Positions 18,074 through 26,543 of a stretch of 64,000 bases of DNA are shown piece after piece; within the stretch, counting starts at the first letter, position 1; every line of letters starts with the position of its first letter. The stretch is from Paracoccaceae bacterium (lineage in GTDB: Bacteria; Pseudomonadota; Alphaproteobacteria; Rhodobacterales; Rhodobacteraceae): assembly GCA_026989055.1 (NCBI GenBank), contig JALSKC010000083.1, positions 1 to 64,000 on the forward strand. Direction: 5' to 3'. Position numbers and translations under genes: made by a program. A model generated the notes under the pieces. That model did not search any database. It was given only the letters and a program-made list of their open reading frames with translations, and was not told the origin of the DNA.

Positions 18074-19219
18074 TCAGATGCAGGCTTCCAGCAGGGCGCG
18101 GGTATTGTCCGGCGTCATCGTCACCGGGTTGCCGCCCACGCTCGGGTCCTGCAGCGCCATCTCCACCAGGTCGTCGATCCGGTCGGTGCCCACGCCCAGA
18201 TCGCGCAGCCGGTCCGGCACGCCCAGGTCGGCCCGCAGTTTCAGCACATGGTCGTAGAAGCCGTCGAAGCCGCCTTCGATGCCCATGTAGGCGGCGGCGC
18301 GGGCGATGCGCGTCTCGATCGCCGGGCGGTTCAGGCGCAGAACCGGGGGCATCACCACCGCGTTGGTCATGCCGTGGTGGGTGTTGTAGACCGCGCCGAC
18401 CGGGTGGCTCAGCGCATGGATCGCCCCCAGCCCCTTCTGAAAGGCCACGGCCCCCATGGCGGCGGCCACCATCATCCTGCCGCGGGCCTCGATATTGTCC
18501 GGCTCGGCGACGACGACGGGCAGGTTTTCCTGCACCAGCCGCATGCCTTCCAGCGCGATCCCCTGGCTCATCGGGTGGAAATGCGGGCTGCAATAGGCCT
18601 CGAGGCAATGAGCAAAGGCATCCATGCCGGTGCCGACCGTGATCACAGGCGGCATGCCGACGGTCAGTTCCGGGTCGGAAATGACGACGGTCGGCAGCAC
18701 CTTCGGGTGAAAAATGATCTTTTTCACATGGGTTTCGCTGTTTGTGATCACGGAAGCCCGCCCAACCTCGGAGCCGGTTCCGGCGGTGGTGGGCACGGCG
18801 ACGATCGGGGCGATGGCATCGGCGTCGGCGCGCGTCCACCAGTCAGCCACATCCTCGAAATCCCAGACCGGGCGGCTCTGGCCGGCCATGAAGGCGACCA
18901 ACTTGCCCAGGTCCAGCCCCGAGCCGCCGCCAAAGGCGATCACCCCGTCGTGGCCGCCGGCCCTGTAGGCGGCAACGCCGGCCTCCAGGTTCCTTTCGGT
19001 CGGGTTCGGGTCCACCTCCGAAAACATCGCCCGCCCCAGCCCGGCCGCTTCCAGCAGGTCCAGCGTGGCTCGGGTGATCGGCAGTTCGGCCAGCCCCCTG
19101 TCGGTGACCAGAAGCGGCTTTCTGATGCCGGCCTCGGCGCAGGCATCGGCAATTTCGGAAATGCGCCCGGCGCCGAAGCGGATGGCATTGGGGTAGGACC
19201 AGTTTGCACTCAGGGTCAT
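18074..19219 (-). CDS. Iron-containing alcohol dehydrogenase
   Basis: 381 residues of the type III (Fe-ADH) family. The NAD-binding GGGSGLDLGK motif lies in the N-terminal domain. The metal site is visible as the D-A-F-A-H-C-L-E-A-Y stretch, then ALSHPVGAVYNTHHGMTNAVV, supplying the Asp/His/His/His ligands. It interconverts an alcohol and an aldehyde with NAD(P)H. The gene follows the aldehyde dehydrogenase after 3 bases, so an alcohol-aldehyde-acid sequence is likely. It is the distal gene of the operon beginning near the TRAP transporter. Substrate unknown. Confidence 0.9.
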   Translation of the reverse strand: MTLSANWSYPNAIRFGAGRISEIADACAEAGIRKPLLVTDRGLAELPITRATLDLLEAAGLGRAMFSEVDPNPTERNLEAGVAAYRAGGHDGVIAFGGGSGLDLGKLVAFMAGQSRPVWDFEDVADWWTRADADAIAPIVAVPTTAGTGSEVGRASVITNSETHVKKIIFHPKVLPTVVISDPELTVGMPPVITVGTGMDAFAHCLEAYCSPHFHPMSQGIALEGMRLVQENLPVVVAEPDNIEARGRMMVAAAMGAVAFQKGLGAIHALSHPVGAVYNTHHGMTNAVVMPPVLRLNRPAIETRIARAAAYMGIEGGFDGFYDHVLKLRADLGVPDRLRDLGVGTDRIDDLVEMALQDPSVGGNPVTMTPDNTRALLEACI

Positions 19220-19222
19220 GGC

Positions 19223-20611
19223 TCAGGCCTTTTGCAGCTTCTTCAGGTGATAGGATTTGGGGCGCGTCAGGTTGTGGTAGCCGATCACCGACAACCCGCC
19301 GCCGCGCCCGGTGTTCTTGCAGCCGGTCCAGCACAGGCCCGGGTCCACGTAATCGGCGCGGTTCATGAACACGGTGCCGGTTTCGAGCCGGTCGCCGATC
19401 CGCCGCGCCCGGTCGATGTCGCCGGTCCAGAGCGAGGCGGTCAGGCCGAATGCGCTGTCGTTCATCAGGCGGATCGCCTCGGCGTCGTCCTTCACGGCCA
19501 TGATCCCGACCACGGGGCCGAAGCTTTCCTCGCGCATCACCCGCATCGAATGGTCCACATCCACCAGGATCTGCGGCATCAGGTAGGTGCCGCCGTCGTC
19601 CTGCGGGAAGTCCGCCGGGTCGATCAGCGCCCGCGCCCCGGCGGCGATGGCCTCCTGCGTCTGGGCGCGCACCTCGTCGGCAAAGCGTTTCGCCGCCATC
19701 GGGCCCAGCGTGGTGTCCGCTTCCAGCGGGTTGCCCAGCTTCTGCTGGCGGGTCAGCGCCACGGCTTTTTCCACGAAGGCGTCGAACAGGCTTTCGACCA
19801 CGTAGATGCGCTCGATCCCGCAGCAGCACTGGCCCGAGTTGAACAGCGCCCCGTCCATCAGCGTTTCCACCGCCGCGTCCAGGTCGGCGTCTTCCATCAC
19901 GTAACCCGGATCCTTGCCGCCCAGTTCAAGCCCCATGGGCGTGAACGTGCCGGCCGCGGCGCGTTCCATCGCCCGCCCGCCGCCGACCGAGCCGGTGAAG
20001 TTCAGGTAGTCGAACGCGCCGCTGCCGATCAGCGCCGAGGTGGTGTCGTGATCCAGAAAGACGTTCTGGAACACGTCCTCGGGGATGCCGGCCTCGTGAA
20101 AGGCGCGCGCCATGCGTTCGCCCACCAGAAGCGTCTGGGTGGCATGTTTCAGCACCACCGTGTTGCCGGCGATCAGGGCGGGCGCCACGGTGTTGATCGC
20201 GGTCATCCAGGGGTAGTTCCAGGGGGCGATGACAAAGACCACCCCATGCGGCACGCGGCGGATGTAGCGTGTGAACTCGTCATCATCGGAAACAGGAATG
20301 TCGGCCAGCGCCTCGGGGGCGATCTCGGCCATGTAGCCGGCGCGTTCGTCGAACCCGCGAAACTCGCCGCCGTAGCGGACGGGCCGGCCCATCTGCCAGG
20401 CGAGTTCGGTGACGATCTCGTCGTTCATCTCGCCCACGCGGGCGACGGCGGCGCGCAGCAGCGCGATGCGTTCGTCCAGCGGCCGGGCGGCCCATGCGGG
20501 CTGGGCGGCGCGGGCGCGGGCCACGGCGGCCTCGGCCTCGCTCATGGCGAAAACCGGGCGTTCCGCATAGAGCGACCCGTCGATCGGAGAGATGCATTTC
20601 AGCGTTGTCAC
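19223..20611 (-). CDS. NAD(P)-dependent aldehyde dehydrogenase
   Basis: 462 residues, class I-type aldehyde dehydrogenase. PWNYPWMTAINTVAPALIAG is the cofactor-domain signature, LELGGKDPGY carries the catalytic Glu, and NSGQCCCG contains the nucleophilic Cys. It oxidises an aldehyde to the acid in the cytoplasm. Its ATG overlaps the stop of the VOC gene by four bases, and the iron ADH follows directly. With a glutamine-synthetase-like ligase upstream, gamma-glutamyl-aldehyde or succinate-semialdehyde substrates are possible, but this is inference from context. Confidence 0.92.
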   Translation of the reverse strand: MTTLKCISPIDGSLYAERPVFAMSEAEAAVARARAAQPAWAARPLDERIALLRAAVARVGEMNDEIVTELAWQMGRPVRYGGEFRGFDERAGYMAEIAPEALADIPVSDDDEFTRYIRRVPHGVVFVIAPWNYPWMTAINTVAPALIAGNTVVLKHATQTLLVGERMARAFHEAGIPEDVFQNVFLDHDTTSALIGSGAFDYLNFTGSVGGGRAMERAAAGTFTPMGLELGGKDPGYVMEDADLDAAVETLMDGALFNSGQCCCGIERIYVVESLFDAFVEKAVALTRQQKLGNPLEADTTLGPMAAKRFADEVRAQTQEAIAAGARALIDPADFPQDDGGTYLMPQILVDVDHSMRVMREESFGPVVGIMAVKDDAEAIRLMNDSAFGLTASLWTGDIDRARRIGDRLETGTVFMNRADYVDPGLCWTGCKNTGRGGGLSVIGYHNLTRPKSYHLKKLQKA

Positions 20612-20988
20612 GGCATGTCCCTTTCACAGGAGGCGACCTCGATCAGGTTGCCGTCGGGGTCGTTGAAACAGGCGGAGGAAATCGGCCCGAGGGCGCCGGT
20701 TTTCCGCACCGGCCCTTCGATGATTTCCACTCCTTCGTCAAGCAGGTGCTGCACCGCCCGGTCAGACCCGAGGCGGGTGATCAGGCACAGATCGCCCGCG
20801 CCGATGCAGGCATGGCTGCATATTTCCCGGCCCGGGGGCGGCGAGGTGACCTTCCGGTTGCCGAAATGCAGCGCCGCGCGACCCCCGCCAAAGGTTTCGG
20901 AGCGCACCCCCAGCACCCGGGCATAGAAGGCGGCGGCGGCGTCGATGTCGCGCATGCTCAGCACGATATGGTCGAGGCTTTCGATCAT
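20608..20988 (-). CDS. VOC-superfamily (glyoxalase/dioxygenase fold) protein
   Basis: 126 residues from an internal ATG where the fold begins (MIESLDHIVLSM); a 13-codon longer start at 21027 is possible, and neither has a clear ribosome site. Two beta-alpha-beta-beta-beta modules are present: SLDHIVLSMRDIDAAAAFY and, later, ACFNDPDGNLIEV, whose Glu is the usual metal ligand. VOC proteins include glyoxalases, dioxygenases and isomerases, and the reaction cannot be told from sequence. It lies between the glutamine-synthetase-like gene and the aldehyde dehydrogenase. Confidence 0.8.
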   Translation of the reverse strand: MIESLDHIVLSMRDIDAAAAFYARVLGVRSETFGGGRAALHFGNRKVTSPPPGREICSHACIGAGDLCLITRLGSDRAVQHLLDEGVEIIEGPVRKTGALGPISSACFNDPDGNLIEVASCERDMP

Positions 20989-21115
20989 CGCGGCGCCGCT
21001 GCAGAGGTGCGGGATGCGATCCCGCAAAGCGCCTGCCCGCCCCCCTCCGGCGGGCGCTTCACGCCCCCCCGGCGGCCGGGCTCCGAGCTTTCGTCGTGGA
21101 AGGGCGCAGGCATCC

Positions 21116-22483
21116 TCATGCCCGTTCGAAGCCGCGCGCGATCTCCCAGTCGGTGACCACCTGGTCGAAGGCTTCCTGTTCCCACTGGGCCATGCGCACG
21201 TAGTGGTCGATCACCGCGTCGCCGAAGGCCCGGCGCAGCATGGCCGAGTCGCTGAGCGCCCCGGTGGCCTCGCGCAGGGTTGTCGGGATGTGATCGGAGC
21301 CGTCGCCCGCATAGGCATCGCCCGACAGCGGCGCGCCGGGGTCCAGCCTTTCCTCTATCCCGGCCATGCCGGCCGCCAGCATGCCGGCAATCGCCAGGTA
21401 GGGGTTCACATCGGCGCCGGGCACCCGGCATTCGATGCGCACGGCGGGCGTGCCGTCACCGCACAGCCGGAAGGCGGCGGTGCGGTTGTCCACTGACCAG
21501 ACCTTGCGGGTGGGGGCGAAGCTGCCCTTCTGGAAGCGCTTGTAGCTGTTCACGTAGGGCGCCATGAACACCGTGATGTCGGAAGCGTATTTCAGCAGCC
21601 CCCCGAGGTAGTGGCGGGCGAGTTCCGACATGCCCAGCTCGGCATCCTTGTCGAAAAAGGCGGGCTTGCCGTCTGCCGTGGTCAGCGACTGGTGCACATG
21701 GCTGGCCGAGCCGACCTTGGCATGGTGCCACTTGGGCAGGAAGCTGACCGCGTGGCCCTGCTGCCAGCCGATCTCCTTGGCCGCATGCTTGGCGATCACG
21801 TGGTTTTCCGCCGTCTCCAGCGCGCCGCCGTAGCGGATGTTCAGTTCCTCCTGCCCGGTCTCGGCCTCGCCCTTGGAGCTTTCCACCGGCACCCCGGAAG
21901 CATGCAGCGCATTGCGCAGGCGGCGCATGATGCCTTCTTCCTTGGTGGTCTGCAGGATGTGGTAGTCCTCGTTGTAGGCGCTGATCGGGGTCAGGTCGCG
22001 AAAGCCCTCGCGGGCCATCTCCTCAAAGCTTTTTTCGAAGATGAAGAATTCAAGCTCGGTGGCGGTCACCGGCGAAAGCCCCATCTCGGCCAGCCGCGTC
22101 ACCTGGGCCTTCAGCATTGCCCGCGGCGAATGCGCGATCTCGTCATGGCCGTGGTGGTCGAGCACGTCGCACAGCACCAGCGCCGTGCCTTCGAGCCAGG
22201 CCGCCCGGCGCAGCGTCGAGAGGTCCGGGCGCATCACGTAGTCGCCATAGCCCGAGGCCCAGCTCGTTGCGGCGTATCCCTCGACGGTGAACATCTCCAG
22301 ATCGGTGGCCAGCAGGTAGTTGCAGCAGTGGCTTTCCTCCCAGGCGCTGTCGATGAAGTGGCGCGCCACGAAACGCTTGCCCATCAGCCGGCCCTGCATG
22401 TCCACGATGCAGGCAAGAACGGTGTCGATCTCGCCGCTGTCCACGGCGGCCTTGAGTGCGGCGAAGGTCAGATTCCCGGGCAT
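21116..22483 (-). CDS. Glutamine synthetase-like ligase (gamma-glutamylpolyamine synthetase type)
   Basis: 455 residues, glutamine synthetase catalytic fold. Metal-ligand motifs ATELEFFIF and EAETGQEELNIR, the HVHQSL histidine segment, NSYKRF and the RIECRVPGADVNPYLA region are all present. The sequence resembles PuuA/GlnA3-type enzymes, which join glutamate to an amine using ATP, more than housekeeping GlnA. It follows dctP after 61 bases that contain a 10-bp hairpin. Together with ALDH, ADH and a formylglutamate-type hydrolase it suggests breakdown of an imported amine through gamma-glutamyl intermediates; the actual amine is unknown. Confidence 0.85.
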   Translation of the reverse strand: MPGNLTFAALKAAVDSGEIDTVLACIVDMQGRLMGKRFVARHFIDSAWEESHCCNYLLATDLEMFTVEGYAATSWASGYGDYVMRPDLSTLRRAAWLEGTALVLCDVLDHHGHDEIAHSPRAMLKAQVTRLAEMGLSPVTATELEFFIFEKSFEEMAREGFRDLTPISAYNEDYHILQTTKEEGIMRRLRNALHASGVPVESSKGEAETGQEELNIRYGGALETAENHVIAKHAAKEIGWQQGHAVSFLPKWHHAKVGSASHVHQSLTTADGKPAFFDKDAELGMSELARHYLGGLLKYASDITVFMAPYVNSYKRFQKGSFAPTRKVWSVDNRTAAFRLCGDGTPAVRIECRVPGADVNPYLAIAGMLAAGMAGIEERLDPGAPLSGDAYAGDGSDHIPTTLREATGALSDSAMLRRAFGDAVIDHYVRMAQWEQEAFDQVVTDWEIARGFERA

Positions 22484-22509
22484 TTCGGCTCCTCTGAAGG
22501 ATCGGGGAA

Positions 22510-22535
22510 GCAGGAGCGCGGCAAGGCGCTCCTGC
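22510..22535 (-). terminator. Perfect 10-bp hairpin between dctP and the glutamine-synthetase-like gene
   Basis: GCAGGAGCGC (22510-22519) and GCGCTCCTGC (22526-22535) pair perfectly around a six-base loop. On the minus strand it comes directly after the dctP stop at 22545 and before the next start at 22483. It probably stabilises the binding-protein message or partly terminates transcription. Confidence 0.6.
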
Positions 22536-22544
22536 AGGGTCTTG

Positions 22545-23573
22545 TCAGCTGTAGCGGTAGGGCCGGCCGGCCTTCTCCATCACCGCGTTGTATTCCTTGA
22601 TCTTGGCGACGACCCGTGCCTTGACCTCGGACTGGGCGGCGATCTCGTCCCAGAACTCCTTGGCGGCGTCTTCGACCTGGGCCCATTCCTCGTCCGGGAT
22701 CGAGGTCAGCTTCAGCTTGTCGCCGTTGACCCGCAGCGCCGCCTCGCCGCCCCAGTACCACCACTGGCGGTAGTAGTGCGAGGCATCGGTCACGGCGCGG
22801 AACAGCTCCTTCAGGTGCTCGGGCAGCTCGTTCCAGCGCTCCTGGTTGGCGAAGAAATGGCCGATCCAGGCGCCCGAGATGTTGTTGGTGAGGAAGTAGT
22901 CGGTCACGTCGGCCCAGCCCACCGTGTAGTCCTCGGTGATCCCCGACCAGGCGATGCCGTCGAGCTCGCCGGTCTGCAGGGCGACCTCGACGTCCTCCCA
23001 CGGGAGCGTCACCGGCACCACGCCGAAACGCGACAGGAAGCGCCCGGCGGTGGGGAAGGTGAACACCCGCTTGCCCTTGAGATCCGCCAGCGAGTTGATC
23101 GGCTCCTTGGTGGCGAAGTGGCACGGATCCCAGGCGCCGGCCGAGATGTGCTGCACGCCGACCTTGGCGTATTCCTCCTTCCAGATGGCATCGAGCCCGT
23201 ACTGGTTGAACAGCACCGGCACGTCGAGCGAGTAGCGCAGCGCGAAGGGGAAGTACCCGCCGAACACCGTCACCTCGGTGGGCGAGGCCATGCTGTCATC
23301 GTCAGATTGCACGGCGTCGATGGTGCCCCTCTGCATGGCGCGGAACAGCTCTCCGGTGGGGACCAGCTGGTCGGCGAAGTAGAGCTCGATCTCCATCTCG
23401 TCGCCGGCGATCCTGTTGAACTGGTCGATCGCCGGTTTGACCACATGCTCGGCCAGCGCCGGGCCGGCATAGGTCTGCATCCGCCAGCGGATCTTGGACT
23501 GCGCGATTGCCGGTGCGGCGAGTGCGGCCGGTGCCGCCGCGGCGGCGGTCAGGAACTTGCGTCTTGTCGTCAT
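22545..23573 (-). CDS. TRAP transporter substrate-binding protein DctP with Tat-type signal
   Basis: 342 residues from the ATG with AAGGAGG upstream. The N-terminus TTRRKFLTAAAAA...APAIAQ carries a twin-arginine motif and signal cleavage site, so the protein is exported to the periplasm folded. The mature part begins KIRWRMQTYAGP, and the family's FPTAGRF loop, carrying the solute-binding Arg, lies mid-protein. It delivers its solute to the DctQ/DctM pair encoded upstream on the same strand (23674-25634). The substrate is unknown; an amine-containing carboxylate would fit the neighbouring enzymes. Confidence 0.93.
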   Translation of the reverse strand: MTTRRKFLTAAAAAPAALAAPAIAQSKIRWRMQTYAGPALAEHVVKPAIDQFNRIAGDEMEIELYFADQLVPTGELFRAMQRGTIDAVQSDDDSMASPTEVTVFGGYFPFALRYSLDVPVLFNQYGLDAIWKEEYAKVGVQHISAGAWDPCHFATKEPINSLADLKGKRVFTFPTAGRFLSRFGVVPVTLPWEDVEVALQTGELDGIAWSGITEDYTVGWADVTDYFLTNNISGAWIGHFFANQERWNELPEHLKELFRAVTDASHYYRQWWYWGGEAALRVNGDKLKLTSIPDEEWAQVEDAAKEFWDEIAAQSEVKARVVAKIKEYNAVMEKAGRPYRYS

Positions 23574-23673
23574 GGTCTTTCCTCCTTGCTGAAGTCTTCG
23601 ATGCATCACGCCCCGTCAGCATGCTTCTTGGCGAAGTTCTCCTTGTTATCGTTATCCGTCGGTCATCGGTCGG

Positions 23674-24999
23674 TCATCGGCTGTAGATCAGTTCCGGCAG
23701 CCACAGCGCGATTTCCGGAAACAGCATGATCAGGGTGAGTGCCAGGATCATCACCCCGACGAAGGGGATGATCGAGGCGTAGATGTCGCGCAGGCCGATC
23801 TCCGGCGGGGCCATCGCGCGCATCAGGAACAGGTTGTAGCCGAACGGCGGCGTCATGTAGGCGATCTGGGTGGTGATCGTGTAGAGCACGCCATACCAGA
23901 TGAGGTTGAAGCCGAGCTGATCGACCAGGGGAATATAGAGCGGGGCGACGATCACCAGCATCGCGGTATCGTCCAGGAAAGTGCCCATCAGCAGAAACGA
24001 CAGCTGCATCAGGATCAGGATCATCCACGGGTTCAGGCCGAGCCGCTCGGTGAACAGCGTGTCGATCGCGTTGACAGCGCCCAGCCCGTCGAATACCGCG
24101 CCAAACCCCATCGCGGCAACGATGATCCACATGAACATGCAGGAAATCGCCAGCGTGTTGCGCACCGAATTCTCGAACACCTCGCGGGTCATCCGCCCCT
24201 TGATCACCGCGGCGGCGAAGGCCGTCATCGCGCCGATGGCCGAGCTTTCGGTCAGCGAGGTCCAGCCGCGCACGAAGGGGAACATCATGGCGAAGAAGAT
24301 GATCAGCGGCAGCAGCCCGGCCCGCAGCAGGCGCAGCTTTTCGCGCAGGGTGATCTCCTCGCGTTCCTGCGCGGACAGCGCCGGGCCGAGCGTCGGGTCG
24401 AGCCGGCAGCGGAGCCAGATGTAGAGGATGAACAGCGCCGCCATCATCAGCCCCGGAATGACACCCGCCAGCCACAGCTGGCCCACCGGCTGGCGCGCGA
24501 TCATCGCGTAGAGCACCAGCACCACGGAGGGCGGCACCAGGATCCCGAGCGAGCTTCCGGCCTGGATCACCCCGGTGACCATCAGCTTGTCGTAGTTGCG
24601 CCTGAGGAGCTCCGGCAGGGCAATGGTGGCGCCGATGGCCATGCCGGCAACGCTCAGCCCGTTCATGGCGCTGATCAGCACCATCAGCCCGATGGTGCCG
24701 ATCGCAAGCCCCCCCGGCACCGGCCCCATCCAGACATGGAACATCCTGTAGAGATCGTCGGCGATGCGGCTTTCCGACAGGATGTAGCCCATGAAGATGA
24801 ACATCGGCAGCGTCAGCAGCGGATACCATTTCATCAGCTTCATCACCGCCGAGAACGGGATGTCGGACCCGCCGGTCCCCCACAGCAGCAGCGCCGCCAG
24901 GGCCGCCACGCCGCCGATGGCGCCGAAGACGCGCTGGCCGGTGAACAGCATCAGCATCATGCTGGAAAACATGAACAGCGCGATCATCTCCTGGCTCAT
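23674..24999 (-). CDS. TRAP transporter large permease subunit DctM
   Basis: 441 residues with 11-12 membrane helices. TLPMFIFMGYILSESRIADDLY, GSSLGILVPPSVVLVLYAMI and the late IAYMTPPFGYNLFLM are the conserved DctM helices and hairpins. The start at 24999 overlaps the dctQ stop by four bases; the frame is open further upstream but lies opposite dctQ. It forms the ion-coupled channel in the inner membrane for the solute captured by the adjacent DctP. Confidence 0.93.
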   Translation of the reverse strand: MSQEMIALFMFSSMMLMLFTGQRVFGAIGGVAALAALLLWGTGGSDIPFSAVMKLMKWYPLLTLPMFIFMGYILSESRIADDLYRMFHVWMGPVPGGLAIGTIGLMVLISAMNGLSVAGMAIGATIALPELLRRNYDKLMVTGVIQAGSSLGILVPPSVVLVLYAMIARQPVGQLWLAGVIPGLMMAALFILYIWLRCRLDPTLGPALSAQEREEITLREKLRLLRAGLLPLIIFFAMMFPFVRGWTSLTESSAIGAMTAFAAAVIKGRMTREVFENSVRNTLAISCMFMWIIVAAMGFGAVFDGLGAVNAIDTLFTERLGLNPWMILILMQLSFLLMGTFLDDTAMLVIVAPLYIPLVDQLGFNLIWYGVLYTITTQIAYMTPPFGYNLFLMRAMAPPEIGLRDIYASIIPFVGVMILALTLIMLFPEIALWLPELIYSR

Positions 25000-25634
25000 C
25001 GGGCGGTTCTCCCCTGTCCGGCAGCCGGTTCTCCGGCGCGCAGGTCGATCCCGCGCAATGTGGCGATGTCCTTGATGAACTCGGAAATCGCCTGCAGAAG
25101 CATCAGGAAGATGCCGATGGTGGCCAGCACCTTTACCGGCCACAGATAGGGTCGCCAGGCGGTGGGGGAACGCTCGATGAAGCCGAGTTTCTCCCCGGCC
25201 GCCTCCGGGCCGCCGGTGACGAAGGCGACGAACAGATCCCGGAAGAAGGAAAAGGACTCCCCCTGGAAATGGCCCAGCGCGTAGGCGGTGGAGTCGATCG
25301 CGCCATAGAGCATGACTCCCAGGTAGAAGACCAGGAACCATATGGTGAAGGCGTCGATCCAGGCCTTCCGGCGCGGGCTCCAGTTGCCGTAGAACAGGTC
25401 CATGCGCACATTCGCCCGCAGCTGGATCGAATAGGGCCCGCCCAGCATGTAGTAGCCGACAAGCGAGAACTGGGCGATTTCCAGGGTCCAGTTCGCCGGC
25501 AGGAAGAAGGTCTTGGAAACCGACGACCAGAGCAGCACCCCCACCATCGCGAAGATGCCGTACATGACGATCCGCCCGAGCCGGTAGTTGATGGCATCGA
25601 CGATGCGCACATATGCCCGCAGGAAACTGTTCAC
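24996..25634 (-). CDS. TRAP transporter small membrane subunit DctQ
   Basis: 212 residues from a GTG at 25634, supported by GGAGGG upstream and by a four-base GTGA overlap with the stop of the amidohydrolase gene. Four hydrophobic helices are visible, with the DctQ motif QLRANVRMDLFYGNWSPRRK after helix two. The loop between helices three and four is longer than usual (GESFSFFRDLFVAFVTGGPE), a feature of larger DctQ proteins. It is translationally coupled to DctM. Confidence 0.88.
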   Translation of the reverse strand: MNSFLRAYVRIVDAINYRLGRIVMYGIFAMVGVLLWSSVSKTFFLPANWTLEIAQFSLVGYYMLGGPYSIQLRANVRMDLFYGNWSPRRKAWIDAFTIWFLVFYLGVMLYGAIDSTAYALGHFQGESFSFFRDLFVAFVTGGPEAAGEKLGFIERSPTAWRPYLWPVKVLATIGIFLMLLQAISEFIKDIATLRGIDLRAGEPAAGQGRTAR

Positions 25635-26419
25635 CGGCGGCCCTCCGGGCGAGTGTCGATCCCGAGCGCCTCCAGCGCGGCGGCCAGCAGGGCGGCCAGG
25701 CATTGTCCGGCCTTCTGCTGGGAAGCTTCGTCCGCGATAAGATCGTTGCGGATCTCGAGCATGACATTCGGAATCCCGCGGCTAAGGCCGTGCACGCGCA
25801 AGGTATGGGTCACCCCGTCTTCAGGCCCGTAGGGGGCGTTGCGCCAGGCCCGCATGCGACAATGCGTCGGGGCGAGGCGCAGCATTTCGTCGGCCAGCCT
25901 GCTGTCGGCGTCGTGCAGGATGCCCAGCTCCACCTCGCGCCGCCGGCCCATGTAGACCGGGGTGAAGCTGTGCACCGTCACCAGCGTCCGCCGCCCGGGG
26001 GCGGAAAGCGTCTCGTGCAGCAGGGCCCGGAACGGTTCGTAATAGAGCGCGGCGCGCCGCCTGCGGGCGGCCGCATCCAGGCCGGCATTGCCGGGAATGT
26101 CGAAGACCTCGCTGCGCGCGGGCGTCGAATCGGGGGCCTCCGGCGGGCGGTTGCAGTCATAGACAAGGCGCGAGACGGTGCTGGCGACCAGCGGCGCATC
26201 CAGCACCCGGCTCAGTGCCCGGGCCACCTCCAGCGCCCCCGGATCCCAGGCCACATGGCTGCGCCGCGCTTCCGGTGCCAGGCCGAGGTCGGCGAATTCT
26301 GCCGGGATATGGCAGGAGGCATGTTCACAAACCAGCACCACCGGCGAACGCCCGACCGGGTTGACCAGCCTTGCCGGGCTTCCGGCTTCGGCAATGTCGG
26401 ATTGCGCCCTGTCCGGCAT
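25631..26419 (-). CDS. N-formylglutamate amidohydrolase family protein
   Basis: 262 residues from the ATG at 26419, which has GGGAGAGG upstream. The family's zinc-site segments are seen: VVLVCEHASCHIP near residue 27, the VYDCNRPP stretch, VTVHSFTPVY, and the C-terminal LEIRNDLI. The type enzyme hydrolyses N-formyl-L-glutamate to formate and glutamate in histidine catabolism, but no hut gene is present here. It is the first gene of the TRAP operon, so it probably acts on the imported compound or its N-acyl product. Confidence 0.85.
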   Translation of the reverse strand: MPDRAQSDIAEAGSPARLVNPVGRSPVVLVCEHASCHIPAEFADLGLAPEARRSHVAWDPGALEVARALSRVLDAPLVASTVSRLVYDCNRPPEAPDSTPARSEVFDIPGNAGLDAAARRRRAALYYEPFRALLHETLSAPGRRTLVTVHSFTPVYMGRRREVELGILHDADSRLADEMLRLAPTHCRMRAWRNAPYGPEDGVTHTLRVHGLSRGIPNVMLEIRNDLIADEASQQKAGQCLAALLAAALEALGIDTRPEGRR

Positions 26420-26441
26420 CGGATGCACCTCTCCCCTGCAC

Positions 26442-26500
26442 TGAAAAGAATTCTTCAAGGGAGAGCGGGCTGTCAATATCCATCTGAAAATATCTGTTCA
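26442..26500. promoter_or_regulatory. Two TGAA-N8-TTCA dyads and a predicted promoter in the rpiR-TRAP operon gap
   Basis: TGAA-N8-TTCA occurs at 26442-26457 and again at 26485-26500, 43 bp (about four helical turns) apart. On the minus strand a perfect -35 TTGACA lies at 26476-26471, with the -10 region falling inside the first dyad. A regulator bound there would block the catabolic operon and could loop to the second dyad near its own gene. Palindromes are seen; binding by the divergent RpiR protein is inferred. Confidence 0.55.
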
Positions 26501-26543
26501 CCGCCGAAGGCTCTGGTAATATTCCTGCATCCAGGAGGCTCCG

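Noticed and set aside
18044-20926. Plus-strand open frame of 960 codons
   Set aside because: Antisense to the iron ADH, aldehyde dehydrogenase and VOC genes, whose motifs are intact. No protein-like features.
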